45,327 nt of DNA from positions 1-45,327 of the forward strand of contig QFZU02000078.1 of NCBI GenBank assembly GCA_003260025.2, in the 5' to 3' direction. This DNA comes from Microbispora triticiradicis. GTDB lineage: Bacteria; Actinomycetota; Actinomycetes; Streptosporangiales; Streptosporangiaceae. Numbering within the stretch: position 1 is the stretch's first letter; the number at the start of each line of letters is the position of its first letter. The notes below the pieces were generated by a model. The model saw nothing but the letters and a program-made list of their open reading frames with translations, ran no database searches and was not told the DNA's origin. Shown one piece after another: positions 1-8,936 of the stretch. Position numbers and translations under genes: made by a program.

Positions 1-1131
<1,131 letters not shown>

Positions 1132-1175
1132 CCGTCCTGCGACAGCCGGCACATCCCGGACAACCTGTTTCACCC

Positions 1176-1205
1176 GAAGGGGCGCTCCGCGAGGGGCGCC
1201 CCTTC
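1176..1205 (+). terminator. Hairpin terminator after clpC
   Basis: A perfect 10-bp stem, GAAGGGGCGC (1176-1185) pairing with 1196-1205, has a 10-nt loop. It begins 45 bp after the clpC stop. There is no U-tract, as usual for actinomycete terminators. Confidence 0.7.
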
Positions 1206-1545
1206 GGCGTTCCGGAGCACCGCGGCCGCCGGGGCTCCGGCGATCCAGGTAACACGCGCGCAACATAGTGGACGAGAACCGGTATCACACCACCGAACGT
1301 AGTACTACACTTTGTAGAGTCAGACTGCGCCACCGGCATGCCGGAGGCGCATGACGGGCCACTCGTGTCATTCCCGCGACGTACCTGAGATCCGCTGCGG
1401 GAGGGACGCGGCGGGCCGGGCGTACGGGAGAGGCTCGGTCCGGCCGGGTGGATCCCGGTGATAGGAGGACCGGCGTCCCATGCGGTCGGGACACCCCTCG
1501 TGGGTGAAATGGCGGTCCGGAAGTGCACAAGCCTTGGAGGCACTG
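1206..1545. other. Long intergenic region upstream of the eboE-like gene
   Basis: No convincing gene is seen. It contains the palindromic element at 1299-1319, a ribosome-binding-site-like AGGAGG about 11 nt before an in-frame ATG at 1480, and GC-rich inverted repeats around 1400-1460 that could fold in a leader RNA. I could not match it to a known riboswitch class. Confidence 0.4.
1299..1319. promoter_or_regulatory. BlaI/MecI-like inverted repeat
   Basis: GTAGTACTAC (1299-1308) is a perfect 10-bp palindrome. It overlaps CTACA-CTT-TGTAG (1305-1317). The TACTACA / TGTAG half-sites resemble operators of the BlaI/MecI repressor family as I remember them. It sits in the only AT-rich patch of the clpC to eboE gap, about 230 bp before the gene. 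No blaI gene is in the window. Confidence 0.4.
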
Positions 1546-2481
1546 ATGCGCCTGTTGCACGACGACGGGACGCTGGTTCACCTGGCCTACAACGCGGGCG
1601 TACATCCCGCGGAGGACCTGGAGAACCTGATCGCCCACCTCACGCGATACGCGGTGCCCGTGCGCAGGAGACTGGGCGTCGAGCGGCTGGGCATCGGCCT
1701 GTGGCTCGCCCCCGCCGTGGCCGACCACCTGGTCGCCGACCGCATCGAACTCGTGCGGCTGCGCCGCTCGCTGGAGGAGCGCGGCCTGGAGTGCGTCAGC
1801 CTGAACGGCACCGGCGGGCGCAACCAGGACGTGCCGGGGCCCGACTGGGCCAAGCCGGAGCGCTACCGTTACACGATGTCGCTGGCGAAGATCCTCGCGT
1901 TCCTGCTGCCGGACGACGTGCAGTCGGGCGGGATCTCCACGATTCCCATCGGCTGGCGCCGTGACTGGCCCGCCGACCTGCACTCCATCGCCTCCCGCCG
2001 CCTCGAACGGCTGTCGCGGGAGCTTCGCGGCCTCTACAGCGTCACCGGCAAGACGATCCGGGTGGGATTCGAGCCCTGGCCCGGTTGCGTGCTGGAGACC
2101 ACGGAGCAGGCGCTGGCGCGCGTGTGCGACATCGACTCCGAGCACCTCGGCGTCTGCCTGGACGCCTGCCACCTGTCGTGCGGCGCGGAGGAGCCGGACG
2201 CGGCGCTGCGCGGGCTCGCCCTCGCGGGTGCGCCCGTGGTCAAGCTGAGCCACGTGCACGACCACGGCCAGGAGATTCCGAGCACGCAGCCGGTGATCGC
2301 CGACACGCTCACCGCGATCCTTTCGGGCGCGGTGAACGGCACCGCGCACGTGGAGGTGGAGGCCCACCACGGGACCACCCCCAAGGCGAAGGGCCCCGCC
2401 GCCCTCGTCGCGAAGCTCGCCGACGAGCTCGACTGGACCCGCCGCAACCTCACCGCCCTCGGCCTGAAGCTCGCCGCCTGA
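1546..2481 (+). CDS. EboE-like TIM-barrel protein (metabolite traffic protein family)
   Basis: A 311-residue xylose-isomerase-like TIM-barrel protein. The opening HLAYNAGVHPAEDLENL, the RYAVPVRRRLG and LGIGLWLA segments, IRVGFEPWPGCVLETT and LGVCLDACHLSC match the pattern I know for EboE. EboE belongs to the ebo cluster, linked in cyanobacteria and other bacteria to moving metabolites across the envelope; its own chemistry is not established. No eboA, B, C or F neighbours are present. I chose ATG 1546 because GGAGG ends 5 nt before it; an in-frame ATG at 1480 with AGGAGG 11 nt upstream would add 22 residues with no evident conservation. It converges on mutY. Family assignment is good, function inferred only. 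Confidence 0.75.
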   Translation: MRLLHDDGTLVHLAYNAGVHPAEDLENLIAHLTRYAVPVRRRLGVERLGIGLWLAPAVADHLVADRIELVRLRRSLEERGLECVSLNGTGGRNQDVPGPDWAKPERYRYTMSLAKILAFLLPDDVQSGGISTIPIGWRRDWPADLHSIASRRLERLSRELRGLYSVTGKTIRVGFEPWPGCVLETTEQALARVCDIDSEHLGVCLDACHLSCGAEEPDAALRGLALAGAPVVKLSHVHDHGQEIPSTQPVIADTLTAILSGAVNGTAHVEVEAHHGTTPKAKGPAALVAKLADELDWTRRNLTALGLKLAA

Positions 2482-2509
2482 GGACCCGGTCAGGAGGGCG
2501 CCCGGCCGG

Positions 2510-3376
2510 TCAGGAGGGCAACTGGTAGGTGCCGTCGGGCAGCGTCTCCGCCAGGCCGTCGTCGAGAAGGCCGTCCAGGGCGCGCTCCCGCTGCACGTGG
2601 TCGGCCCAGACGGCGTCCAGCGCCTGCTTCGGCACCGGGCCGTGCGCCTCCCTCAGCACGGCGAGCAGGCGTCCCCGGCACTGCCGGTCGGTGCCCGCGT
2701 ACGTCTGGCCCTGACGCGCCGGGCCGTCGTGGGCGGGGCGGCCGGCCAGCCGCCAGGCGCACCGGGAGGTGACCGGGCAGCGCTCGCACCGCGGCGCCCG
2801 CGCCGTGCAGACCAGCGCGCCCAGTTCCATCACGGCGACGGCCCAGCGCGGTGCGCCGACCGGGGGCACCAGGGACTCCGCCAGGCGCCGCTCGGCCGCC
2901 GTGGGGGCCTTCGGCGGGTACTCCTCGCCCCGGACGGCCCGGGCCAGCACCCGCCGCACGTTGGTGTCCAGCACGGCGTGGCTGCCGCCGTACGCGAAAC
3001 TGGCCACGGCGGCGGCCGTGTAGTCGCCGATCCCGGGCAGGGCCAGGAGCTCGTCGTACGTGGACGGCACCCGTCCTCCGTGGTCCGTCGTGATGGCGCG
3101 CGCGCAGGCGTGGAGGTTGAGCGCCCTGCGCGGGTAGCCGAGCCGTCCCCAGTGCCGCACGGCCTCGCCGGGGGACTCCTTCGCGAGCGCCTCCGGAGTG
3201 GGCCAGCGCTCCATCCACTCGGTCCACACGGGCAGCACCCGGGCGACGGGCGTCTGCTGGAGCATGATCTCGCTCACCAGGATGCCCCACGGCGTCGCCT
3301 CGGGGCGCCGCCAGGGCAGGTCGCGGTTGTGCTCGGCGTACCAGTCGAGGATGGGTTCACGCAGGGAGGCTGACAC
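2510..3376 (-). CDS. mutY: A/G-specific adenine glycosylase MutY
   Basis: Removes adenine mispaired with 8-oxoguanine. The protein has 288 residues: the helix-hairpin-helix glycosylase core with PWRRPEATPWGILVSEIMLQQT, the HhH LPGIGDYTAAAVASFAYG followed by the catalytic-Asp segment VLDTNVRRV, and the 4Fe-4S cysteines in CTARAPRCERCPVTSRC. The C-terminal MutT-like (NUDIX) domain of E. coli MutY is absent, giving the short form common in actinobacteria. The frame is open back to 3565, but similarity starts at SASLREPILDWYAEHNRDLP, so GTG 3376 is preferred. Together with disA and radA it forms a DNA-integrity neighbourhood beside clpC. Confidence 0.93.
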   Translation of the reverse strand: MSASLREPILDWYAEHNRDLPWRRPEATPWGILVSEIMLQQTPVARVLPVWTEWMERWPTPEALAKESPGEAVRHWGRLGYPRRALNLHACARAITTDHGGRVPSTYDELLALPGIGDYTAAAVASFAYGGSHAVLDTNVRRVLARAVRGEEYPPKAPTAAERRLAESLVPPVGAPRWAVAVMELGALVCTARAPRCERCPVTSRCAWRLAGRPAHDGPARQGQTYAGTDRQCRGRLLAVLREAHGPVPKQALDAVWADHVQRERALDGLLDDGLAETLPDGTYQLPS

Positions 3377-3551
3377 AGCCCCGACCCTACCGACCGGCCC
3401 CGCCGCGCGTGGCCGGGCAGCGTTCTCCGCCGGGCCGATGCCGTGCATCGCCGTCCAAGTCCGGAAAGGACCGGCAGGCCGATGACCTGGGAAAGCGCAT
3501 GACACGGCGCGTTGTTTCCCCTGCCGCGCCACGTCTCCCCATACTGTCCGT

Positions 3552-4247
3552 ATGGATCCGGACACTTTCCGTGGTGACGTGGGCGTCGAGGGGGCGGACG
3601 TCTACTGGCGCCGCCGGGTGTCGGTGCTCACGGGGATGCTCGTCGTGGTGGCGGTCGTGGCATGGGCGTGCAGCAGTGCCTCGGGACGATCGGACGACAC
3701 CGCCGCCGTCGTCAGGACGACGCCCTCAGACCGGCTGGTGGTCTCGCTCCCCGCGGGCCTGCCCGCGAAGACGGCCGGCTCGGCCGCGATCCCGGGGCAA
3801 CCGTCCCCGTCCGCATCGGGCTCGGCCTCGCCCACGCCCGGCAGGCCGCGCCGTCCCGGCGACCCCTGCGACGAGAAGGACCTCGTGCTCGCCCTGCAGA
3901 GCGGGCAGGACGTGTACGGCAAGGACACCGCGCCGACCTTCCTGCTGACGGTCGTGAGCACGGGCAGGGTCGAGTGCACGGTGGACGTGGGGCCGCGCAC
4001 CCTGGAGATGCGGGTGCTGTCGGGCGGCGAGCGGGTGTGGTCGACCGCCGACTGCGTGGCGGGCGACGGCGTGGACCGGCAGGCGCTGGAGCGGGGGATC
4101 CCCTTCGTCCGCACGGTCCGGTGGGACCGCCACCGCTCGGGCACCACCTGCGCCGGCAAGCGGTCGGCCGCCGATCCCGGGACGTACGTCGCGACCGCGC
4201 ACGCGGGCCGGCTCAAGAGCCCGAAGGTCGTCTTCCACCTGCGTTGA
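3552..4247 (+). CDS. Membrane-anchored extracytoplasmic protein of unknown function
   Basis: 231 residues. A short cytoplasmic N-terminus with WRRR is followed by one transmembrane segment (VSVLTGMLVVVAVVAWACSS), a Pro/Ser/Thr-rich linker (PSPSASGSASPTPG) and a roughly 120-residue domain starting PCDEKDLVLALQSG. Four cysteines in that domain could form disulfides. The domain resembles small immunoglobulin-like extracytoplasmic domains common in actinomycetes, but I cannot name a family with confidence. It lies between mutY (divergent) and disA (convergent). No good ribosome binding site precedes ATG 3552; a TACTGT box just upstream hints at a very short or absent leader. Confidence 0.8.
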   Translation: MDPDTFRGDVGVEGADVYWRRRVSVLTGMLVVVAVVAWACSSASGRSDDTAAVVRTTPSDRLVVSLPAGLPAKTAGSAAIPGQPSPSASGSASPTPGRPRRPGDPCDEKDLVLALQSGQDVYGKDTAPTFLLTVVSTGRVECTVDVGPRTLEMRVLSGGERVWSTADCVAGDGVDRQALERGIPFVRTVRWDRHRSGTTCAGKRSAADPGTYVATAHAGRLKSPKVVFHLR

Positions 4248-4264
4248 CTCCGCCGGGACGCGGG

Positions 4265-5359
4265 TCAGAGATAGCGCTCCAGGATGGACGACTCGGCGAG
4301 GCGGGACAGGCCCTCGCGGACGCTGCGGGCCCGGGTCTCGCCCACGCCGCCGACGGCCTGGAGGTCGTCGGTGGTGGCCGCCAGCAGCTTCTGCAGGCCG
4401 CCGAAGTGGTCGACGAGCCGGTCGACGATCGCGCCGGGCAGCCGGGGGACCCGGGTCAGCAGGCGGAAGCCGCGGGGGCTGACCGGCGTGTCGAGGGCCT
4501 CGGTGCCGTGGTGGCCCAGGATCTGGGCGACCTTCGCCAGGTCGAGCAGGTCGCCGGAGGACAGCTCGTCGAGCTCGCGTATCGCGTCGCCGTCGCCGTA
4601 CGGGCGCGCGCCGAGCGAGCCGGGGACGTAGTCGCGGATGATCTGCCGGTGGTCGGTCTCCACCCCGGCGAACAGCTCGTCGAGCTGGAGGGACAGCAGC
4701 CGCCCGTCGGTGCCGAGCTCGACGACGTACCCCTCGATCTCCCGGGCGATGCGGCGGACCATCTCCAGGCGCTGCACCACGACCGCCACGTCGCGGACCG
4801 TGACCAGATCCTCGATCTCCAGGGCCGACAACGCGCCGGAGACCTCGTCGAGCCGCATCTTGTAGCGTTCGAGCGTGGCGAGGGCCTGGTTGGCCTTGGA
4901 CAGGATCGCGGCCGACTCCTCCAGCACGTAGCGGATGCCGTCGAGGTAGAGCGCGATGATCCGCATGGACTTGCTGATCGCGATGACCGGGAGCGACGTC
5001 TGCCTGGCCACCCGCTGGGCCGTACGGTGCCGGGTGCCGGACTCGTTGGTGGGGATCGCCGGGTCCGGCACGAGATGCACGGCCGCCCGCACGATCCTGA
5101 GCTGGGCCACGTCGAGCACGATCGCGCCGTCCATCTTGGCCAGCTCGCGGAGGCGGGTCGCGGAGAACTCGACGTCGAGGGTGAACCCGCCCGTGCAGAT
5201 GTCCTCGACGGTGCGGTCGTAGCCGAGCACGATCAGGCCGCCGGTGTGACCGCGCAGGATGCGCTCCAGGCCGTCGCGCAGCGCCGTCCCCGGGGCGAGC
5301 GTGGCGAGCACGGCCCGTCTGCGCTCGTCGGCCGCCTTGTCGTTGTCCAGCACATGCAC
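4265..5359 (-). CDS. disA: DNA integrity scanning diadenylate cyclase DisA
   Basis: Makes cyclic di-AMP from two ATP and reports on DNA branch structures. 364 residues, full length. The N-terminal DAC domain has the catalytic DGA (KMDGAIVLD) and RHR ([10 protein letters not shown]) motifs. A helical spine follows ([24 protein letters not shown]), and the C-terminus has RuvA-like helix-hairpin-helix segments ([23 protein letters not shown]). GAGG lies 4 nt before ATG 5359. radA follows upstream on the same strand after about 190 bp, the conserved radA-disA pairing; in other bacteria RadA restrains DisA activity. Confidence 0.96.
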   Translation of the reverse strand: MHVLDNDKAADERRRAVLATLAPGTALRDGLERILRGHTGGLIVLGYDRTVEDICTGGFTLDVEFSATRLRELAKMDGAIVLDVAQLRIVRAAVHLVPDPAIPTNESGTRHRTAQRVARQTSLPVIAISKSMRIIALYLDGIRYVLEESAAILSKANQALATLERYKMRLDEVSGALSALEIEDLVTVRDVAVVVQRLEMVRRIAREIEGYVVELGTDGRLLSLQLDELFAGVETDHRQIIRDYVPGSLGARPYGDGDAIRELDELSSGDLLDLAKVAQILGHHGTEALDTPVSPRGFRLLTRVPRLPGAIVDRLVDHFGGLQKLLAATTDDLQAVGGVGETRARSVREGLSRLAESSILERYL

Positions 5360-5545
5360 CTCGGTGGGCTCGCCCGATCGTCTCCGTGGGATCGTCTGTC
5401 TACCGGTCCTCGCCGCGCGAGGTCCGCGATACGCTCCGCGGCCGGCCGGTCGAAGCCCCTCGAGGGCTCGATGAGGGCCTCAGTTTACCCGCGTGACGTC
5501 ATGCTCACCTGTGGCACAGCGCACCCCACCGCACCCCGTCCCGGC

Positions 5546-6973
5546 TCAGCTCATGTGGTTGAGGGCGTCCCAGACGTTCTCGACCTCCGTCACCTCGAAG
5601 CCCGGCGCGAAGGAGGTGGTGCGGCCGACCGGCGAGCGCAGCGCCACGAGGCGGCCGCGGCTCGCCGCGTTGTCCAGCCGGGGGGATTCCTCCTCCAGCG
5701 AGCCGGACGGCACCAGGGCCCGGGTGAAACCCAGCCGCGCCGCCTCGGCCAGCCGCCGCCGCACGTCCCGTACGGGCCGCAGCTCACCGGCGAGGCCGAC
5801 CTCGCCGAGCACGACGAGCCCCGAGGGCAGCGCCTGGTCGCCGGCCGCGCTCACGACCGACAGCATCAGCGCGAGGTCGACGGCCGGGTCGGTCAGCCGG
5901 ATCCCGCCCACGGTCGCCGTGAAGACGTCACACTTGCCGATCTTCGCGCGCAGCCGCCGCTCGATGACGGCGAGCACCATCGCCACACGGTAGGAGTCGA
6001 GGCCCGAGGAGGTGCGGCGGGGCTGCGGGGCCTCGGTGGGGCCCACCAGGGCCTGAAGCTCCGCCGGAAGCGGCCGGGTGCCCTCGATGGTGACGGTGAC
6101 GCAGGTGCCCGGCACCGGCTCGGGATGGCGCGAGACGAACAGCCCGCTCGGGTCGGAGATCCCGGTGATCCCGCGCTCGTTCAGGTCGAAGCAGCCGACC
6201 TCGTCGATCGGGCCGAAGCGGTTCTTCACCGCGCGCACCAGCCGCAGCCGCGAGTTGCGGTCGCCCTCGAAGTGGAGGACGACGTCCACCAGGTGCTCCA
6301 GCACGCGGGGGCCGGCGATCGTGCCGTCCTTGGTCACGTGGCCGACGAGCACGGTCGTCATGGCCCGCTCCTTGGCGAGGCGGACCAGGTTGCCCGCGAC
6401 CTCCCTGACCTGGGTCACGCCGCCGGGCACACCCGAGACGTCGGCCGAGCCGATCGTCTGCACCGAGTCGACGATCAGCAGGCCGGGCCGCACCTTGTCC
6501 ACGTGGGCCACCAGCGCGGACAGGTCGGTCTCGGCCGCTAGATAGAGCCGGTCCTCGATCGCGCCGATGCGGTCGGCGCGCATGCGCACCTGGGCCGCGG
6601 ACTCCTCGCCGGTCACGTAGAGGACGGTCTCACCCTGCGCGGTGCGGGCGGCGGCCTCCAGGAGCAGCGTCGACTTGCCGATGCCGGGCTCCCCGGCGAG
6701 AAGCACGACCGCACCGGGGACCATGCCACCGCCGAGCACGCGGTCGAGTTCGGGCACGCCCGTCGTCCGCGCGCTCACCACCTCGGCCTTGACCTGGCCG
6801 ATGGGCACCGCCGGCGCGGTGACCGCACCCGGCTTGACCACGTGGACGCCCTGCCGGGCCCCGGCCTCCTCGACCGTGCCCCACGCCTGGCACTCCCCGC
6901 ATCTGCCGACCCACTTGACCGTGGTCCAGCCGCACTCGCCGCACCGGTACGCCGGTTTCGCTGCCCTGCTCAC
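5546..6973 (-). CDS. radA: DNA repair protein RadA (Sms)
   Basis: A RecA-like ATPase that helps branch migration in recombinational repair. 475 residues. Zinc finger C11-x2-C14-x10-C25-x2-C28, Walker A GEPGIGKSTLL, the diagnostic KNRFG motif (AVKNRFGPIDEVGCF), and a C-terminal Lon-protease-like domain (FTATVGGIRLTDPAVDLALM). The frame stays open far upstream, but that stretch is antisense-like sequence under the neighbouring gene. GTG 6973 (MSRAAKPAYRCGECG) fits the family start. Transcription runs toward disA. A TAAACT box in the 5360-5545 gap could serve disA separately. Confidence 0.96.
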   Translation of the reverse strand: MSRAAKPAYRCGECGWTTVKWVGRCGECQAWGTVEEAGARQGVHVVKPGAVTAPAVPIGQVKAEVVSARTTGVPELDRVLGGGMVPGAVVLLAGEPGIGKSTLLLEAAARTAQGETVLYVTGEESAAQVRMRADRIGAIEDRLYLAAETDLSALVAHVDKVRPGLLIVDSVQTIGSADVSGVPGGVTQVREVAGNLVRLAKERAMTTVLVGHVTKDGTIAGPRVLEHLVDVVLHFEGDRNSRLRLVRAVKNRFGPIDEVGCFDLNERGITGISDPSGLFVSRHPEPVPGTCVTVTIEGTRPLPAELQALVGPTEAPQPRRTSSGLDSYRVAMVLAVIERRLRAKIGKCDVFTATVGGIRLTDPAVDLALMLSVVSAAGDQALPSGLVVLGEVGLAGELRPVRDVRRRLAEAARLGFTRALVPSGSLEEESPRLDNAASRGRLVALRSPVGRTTSFAPGFEVTEVENVWDALNHMS

Positions 6974-7068
6974 GTGCGGGAGGCTACCGGTCGCCGCCGA
7001 CAGTCCGCCCCCGAAGCCGCCCGAAGCCGATCCGGAGACGCCCCCGAAGCCGGCCCACAGGACACGAC

Positions 7069-7707
7069 TCAGCCCTCCGGCTTCTCCGGTACATAGAAGG
7101 CGGTGGTGCCGGCGACCGCGGCGTTCACCACGTCCTCCGGCGCGCCGGAGGCCAGGTACGCCTCGCCCCACGCCGCGCTGCTGTGCGTCATGAGGGCGCG
7201 AGCCTCGTCCGACTGCTCCCACGCCGAGGGGTCGTCGATCATGTTGCCCCGCAGGTGCAGCCCGAGCCCGAGCAGCGCCAGGTCCCAGCCCACTCCGGTG
7301 GCCCCCGGCCCGAAACGGTCCCAGAACTCCGCCGGCACCACGGCGACGTGCTCCAGCTCGAACACGGTGCGCTCGCCGCCCTCCGGGGTGAGCCGCACCT
7401 CGACCTCGCTGAAGCCGGGGTTCTCGCCGAACAGCCAGCTCACCCGCAGCAGCCGCGGCGGCTCGCACCGCAGGATCTCCCCGCCCGCGTTGCCCTGGAG
7501 CTGGTAGTGCCCGCCTAGCTTCAGCTCGCCGGTCACCGGAAGGAACCAGCGGCCGATCCGCTCGGGGTCGGTGCAGGCGTCCCACACGTCCTCCACCGCG
7601 GCGTCGTAGGTGCGCCGCAGCAGCACCGTACGGGCCTCGCCCTCCGCCAGGTCGCGCGTGCCGACCGCGCGGTGAACCTCGTTGATCTCGTCGATGAAGT
7701 CGCTCAT
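7069..7707 (-). CDS. SRPBCC / AHSA1-like protein
   Basis: 212 residues of the START/Bet v1-like (activator of Hsp90 ATPase C-terminal type) fold. Typical segments are VLLRRTYDAAVEDVWDACTD, RIGRWFLPVTGELKLGGHY, GEILRCEPPRLLRVSW and a final helix region. These proteins bind hydrophobic ligands; the ligand here is unknown. Its ATG overlaps the arsR stop (ATGA, 7704-7707), so the two are translationally coupled. ArsR-SRPBCC pairs are common in actinomycetes, where the ArsR protein usually controls its partner. Confidence 0.85.
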   Translation of the reverse strand: MSDFIDEINEVHRAVGTRDLAEGEARTVLLRRTYDAAVEDVWDACTDPERIGRWFLPVTGELKLGGHYQLQGNAGGEILRCEPPRLLRVSWLFGENPGFSEVEVRLTPEGGERTVFELEHVAVVPAEFWDRFGPGATGVGWDLALLGLGLHLRGNMIDDPSAWEQSDEARALMTHSSAAWGEAYLASGAPEDVVNAAVAGTTAFYVPEKPEG

Positions 7708-8108
7708 TGCCGCTCTTCCTCTACGTCGTGGACCTCGTGCTGGGACATGTGCCGGCCATCGGCGCCGCCGGGCTCCTGCCGGAGCCGCCGCTCCCGTTTC
7801 CCCCGCGCCAGTTCCGTGTCGAGCGCGTCGAGCCGCTGCTGCCAGAAGCCGCGGAACCGGTCGAGCCACGCGTCGATCTCCCGCAGCGGCGCCGTCTCGA
7901 CGGCGTACAGCCGCCGCGTGCCCTCCGCCCGTACGGATGTCAGCCCCGACTCGCGGAGCACCCGCAGGTGCTGGGAGACCGCGGGCTGCGAGATCCCGAA
8001 CTCGGCGCGGACGGCGGCGGTGACGGCGCCCGACGTCTGCTCCCCATCGCTGAGCAGCTCCAGGATCCGGCGCCGCACCGGATCCCCCAGCGCGTCGAAT
8101 GCGTGCAC
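7704..8108 (-). CDS. ArsR-family transcriptional regulator
   Basis: 134 residues. Winged helix with FDALGDPVRRRILELLSDGE, the recognition helix region ISQPAVSQHLRVLRESGL, and a wing (VRAEGTRRLYAV). No metal-binding cysteines are visible, so it is probably not a metal sensor. The tail is charged. GTG 8108 is preferred over the upstream start at 8144 because a promoter with its -10 box six bases before this GTG predicts a leaderless mRNA, and the upstream extension lies inside the inverted repeat. It is the first gene of the arsR-SRPBCC operon and probably represses itself through that repeat. Confidence 0.88.
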   Translation of the reverse strand: MHAFDALGDPVRRRILELLSDGEQTSGAVTAAVRAEFGISQPAVSQHLRVLRESGLTSVRAEGTRRLYAVETAPLREIDAWLDRFRGFWQQRLDALDTELARGKRERRLRQEPGGADGRHMSQHEVHDVEEERQ

Positions 8109-8162
8109 GGGCCCACTATGCCGAGGGCGGCTTATAAAAGTCAACGCTTATATAAGCCGCCC
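8109..8162 (-). promoter_or_regulatory. arsR promoter with overlapping 12-bp inverted-repeat operator
   Basis: Reading the minus strand: -35 TTGACT (8139-8144), an 18-bp spacer, -10 CATAGT (8115-8120), then six bases and GTG 8108. The arms GGGCGGCTTATA (8125-8136) and its exact complement (8151-8162) flank a 14-bp centre that holds the -35 box. A repressor bound here would block RNA polymerase. It also lies just past the trx stop, so the hairpin might end trx transcripts. Confidence 0.65.
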
Positions 8163-8168
8163 CTGGGA

Positions 8169-8483
8169 TCACAGATGGTCCGCGAGGTCGGCGAGCAGCA
8201 GGCGCTTGGGCTTGGCACCGACGATCTGCCGCACGACCTCGCCGTCCCGGTAGAGGTTCAGGGTGGGAAAGCCGAGGACGTTGTAACGCCGCGCGATCTC
8301 GGGGTGGTCGTCGGCGTTGAGCTTGGCCACCGTGAGCCGGTCGCCGAGCTCGGCGTCGATCTCCTCCAGGATCGGGGCGATCATCTTGCAGGGCGGGCAC
8401 CAGTCGGTCCAGAAGTCCACCAGCACCGGTGTGCCGCTGCGCAGCACCTGCTCGTCGAAGTTCTCCGCAGTCAACGTGATCAT
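8169..8483 (-). CDS. Thioredoxin with WCPPC active site
   Basis: 104 residues, a full single-domain thioredoxin: VDFWTDWCPPCKMIAPILEEI, then VAKLNADDHPEIARRYNV and the cis-proline GFPTLNLYRDG. The active site is C29-P-P-C32 rather than the usual CGPC, which shifts redox potential in thioredoxin-like proteins. AGGAG precedes ATG 8483. The start overlaps the stop of the upstream merR gene, so the pair is co-translated. Likely role: cytosolic disulfide reduction under control of the adjacent MerR regulator. Confidence 0.93.
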   Translation of the reverse strand: MITLTAENFDEQVLRSGTPVLVDFWTDWCPPCKMIAPILEEIDAELGDRLTVAKLNADDHPEIARRYNVLGFPTLNLYRDGEVVRQIVGAKPKRLLLADLADHL

Positions 8484-8860
8484 GATTCTCCTCGTCGTGT
8501 CACCAGGCAGCCGGGGCAGGCGTCGGTGAGCTGGGCGGCCACCTCGGCGCGGCGGGCCAGCAGGTCCCGGATCCGGTCGTCGATCTCGGCCAGCTTGCGC
8601 CGGTACACCGCGACCGACTCCGGGCAGGAGCCTCCCGACGGATGCCCCGACCTGAGGCAGTCCACGAACGGCCGGGCGTCCTCCAGGGTGAAGCCCACCG
8701 CCATCAGGGCGCGGATCTCGGTGACGAGCCGGACGTCCGACTCGTCGTACTCCCGATAGCCGTTCGCCGAGCGGCGTGACCGGATGAGGCCCTGCTGCTC
8801 GTAGTAGCGCAGCGCCCGGGTGCTCACACCCGCGCGCCGGGCCAGCTCGCCGATCCGCAT
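8480..8860 (-). CDS. MerR-family regulator with four cysteines, upstream of thioredoxin
   Basis: 126 residues. N-terminal winged helix MRIGELARRAGVSTRALRYYE, then a dimerising coiled coil (YRRKLAEIDDRIRDLLARR). Cysteines at 68, 79, 115 and 118, the last pair as CPGC, could sense thiol redox state or bind a metal; the spacing is not the classic mercury or SoxR pattern. Coupling to thioredoxin suggests control of a redox response (inference). The possible operator at 8898-8927 is upstream. Confidence 0.88.
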   Translation of the reverse strand: MRIGELARRAGVSTRALRYYEQQGLIRSRRSANGYREYDESDVRLVTEIRALMAVGFTLEDARPFVDCLRSGHPSGGSCPESVAVYRRKLAEIDDRIRDLLARRAEVAAQLTDACPGCLVTRRGES

Positions 8861-8897
8861 CGGTCTCCTCCTCGGCCCGCCCGCCTCCGGGCACGAC

Positions 8898-8927
8898 GGT
8901 AAAGGTTGACGCCGGTGACAAGGTCAA
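8898..8927 (-). promoter_or_regulatory. Possible merR-trx promoter/operator
   Basis: On the minus strand TTGACC (8922-8927) and TTTACC (8898-8903) are 18 bp apart. TTGAC (8906-8910) and GTCAA (8923-8927) form an inverted repeat around 12 bp, inside the spacer where MerR proteins bind. The -10 box is poor. Confidence 0.4.
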
Positions 8928-8936
8928 GGGCGGAGC

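Noticed and set aside
1385-1395. CTGAGA near the eboE leader as part of a TPP riboswitch
   Set aside because: The remaining conserved thi-box segments are absent.
5494-5501. TGACGTCA palindrome upstream of disA
   Set aside because: Only 8 bp, expected by chance at this scale, and not aligned with a clear promoter.
3662-6541. 959-codon plus-strand frame
   Set aside because: It runs antisense to disA and radA and across the 3552 gene in another frame. The product is Arg/Gly/Asp/His-rich with no recognisable motif.
5546-7585. radA extended upstream to 679 residues
   Set aside because: The added part lies under the SRPBCC gene and has random composition; GTG 6973 fits the zinc-finger start.
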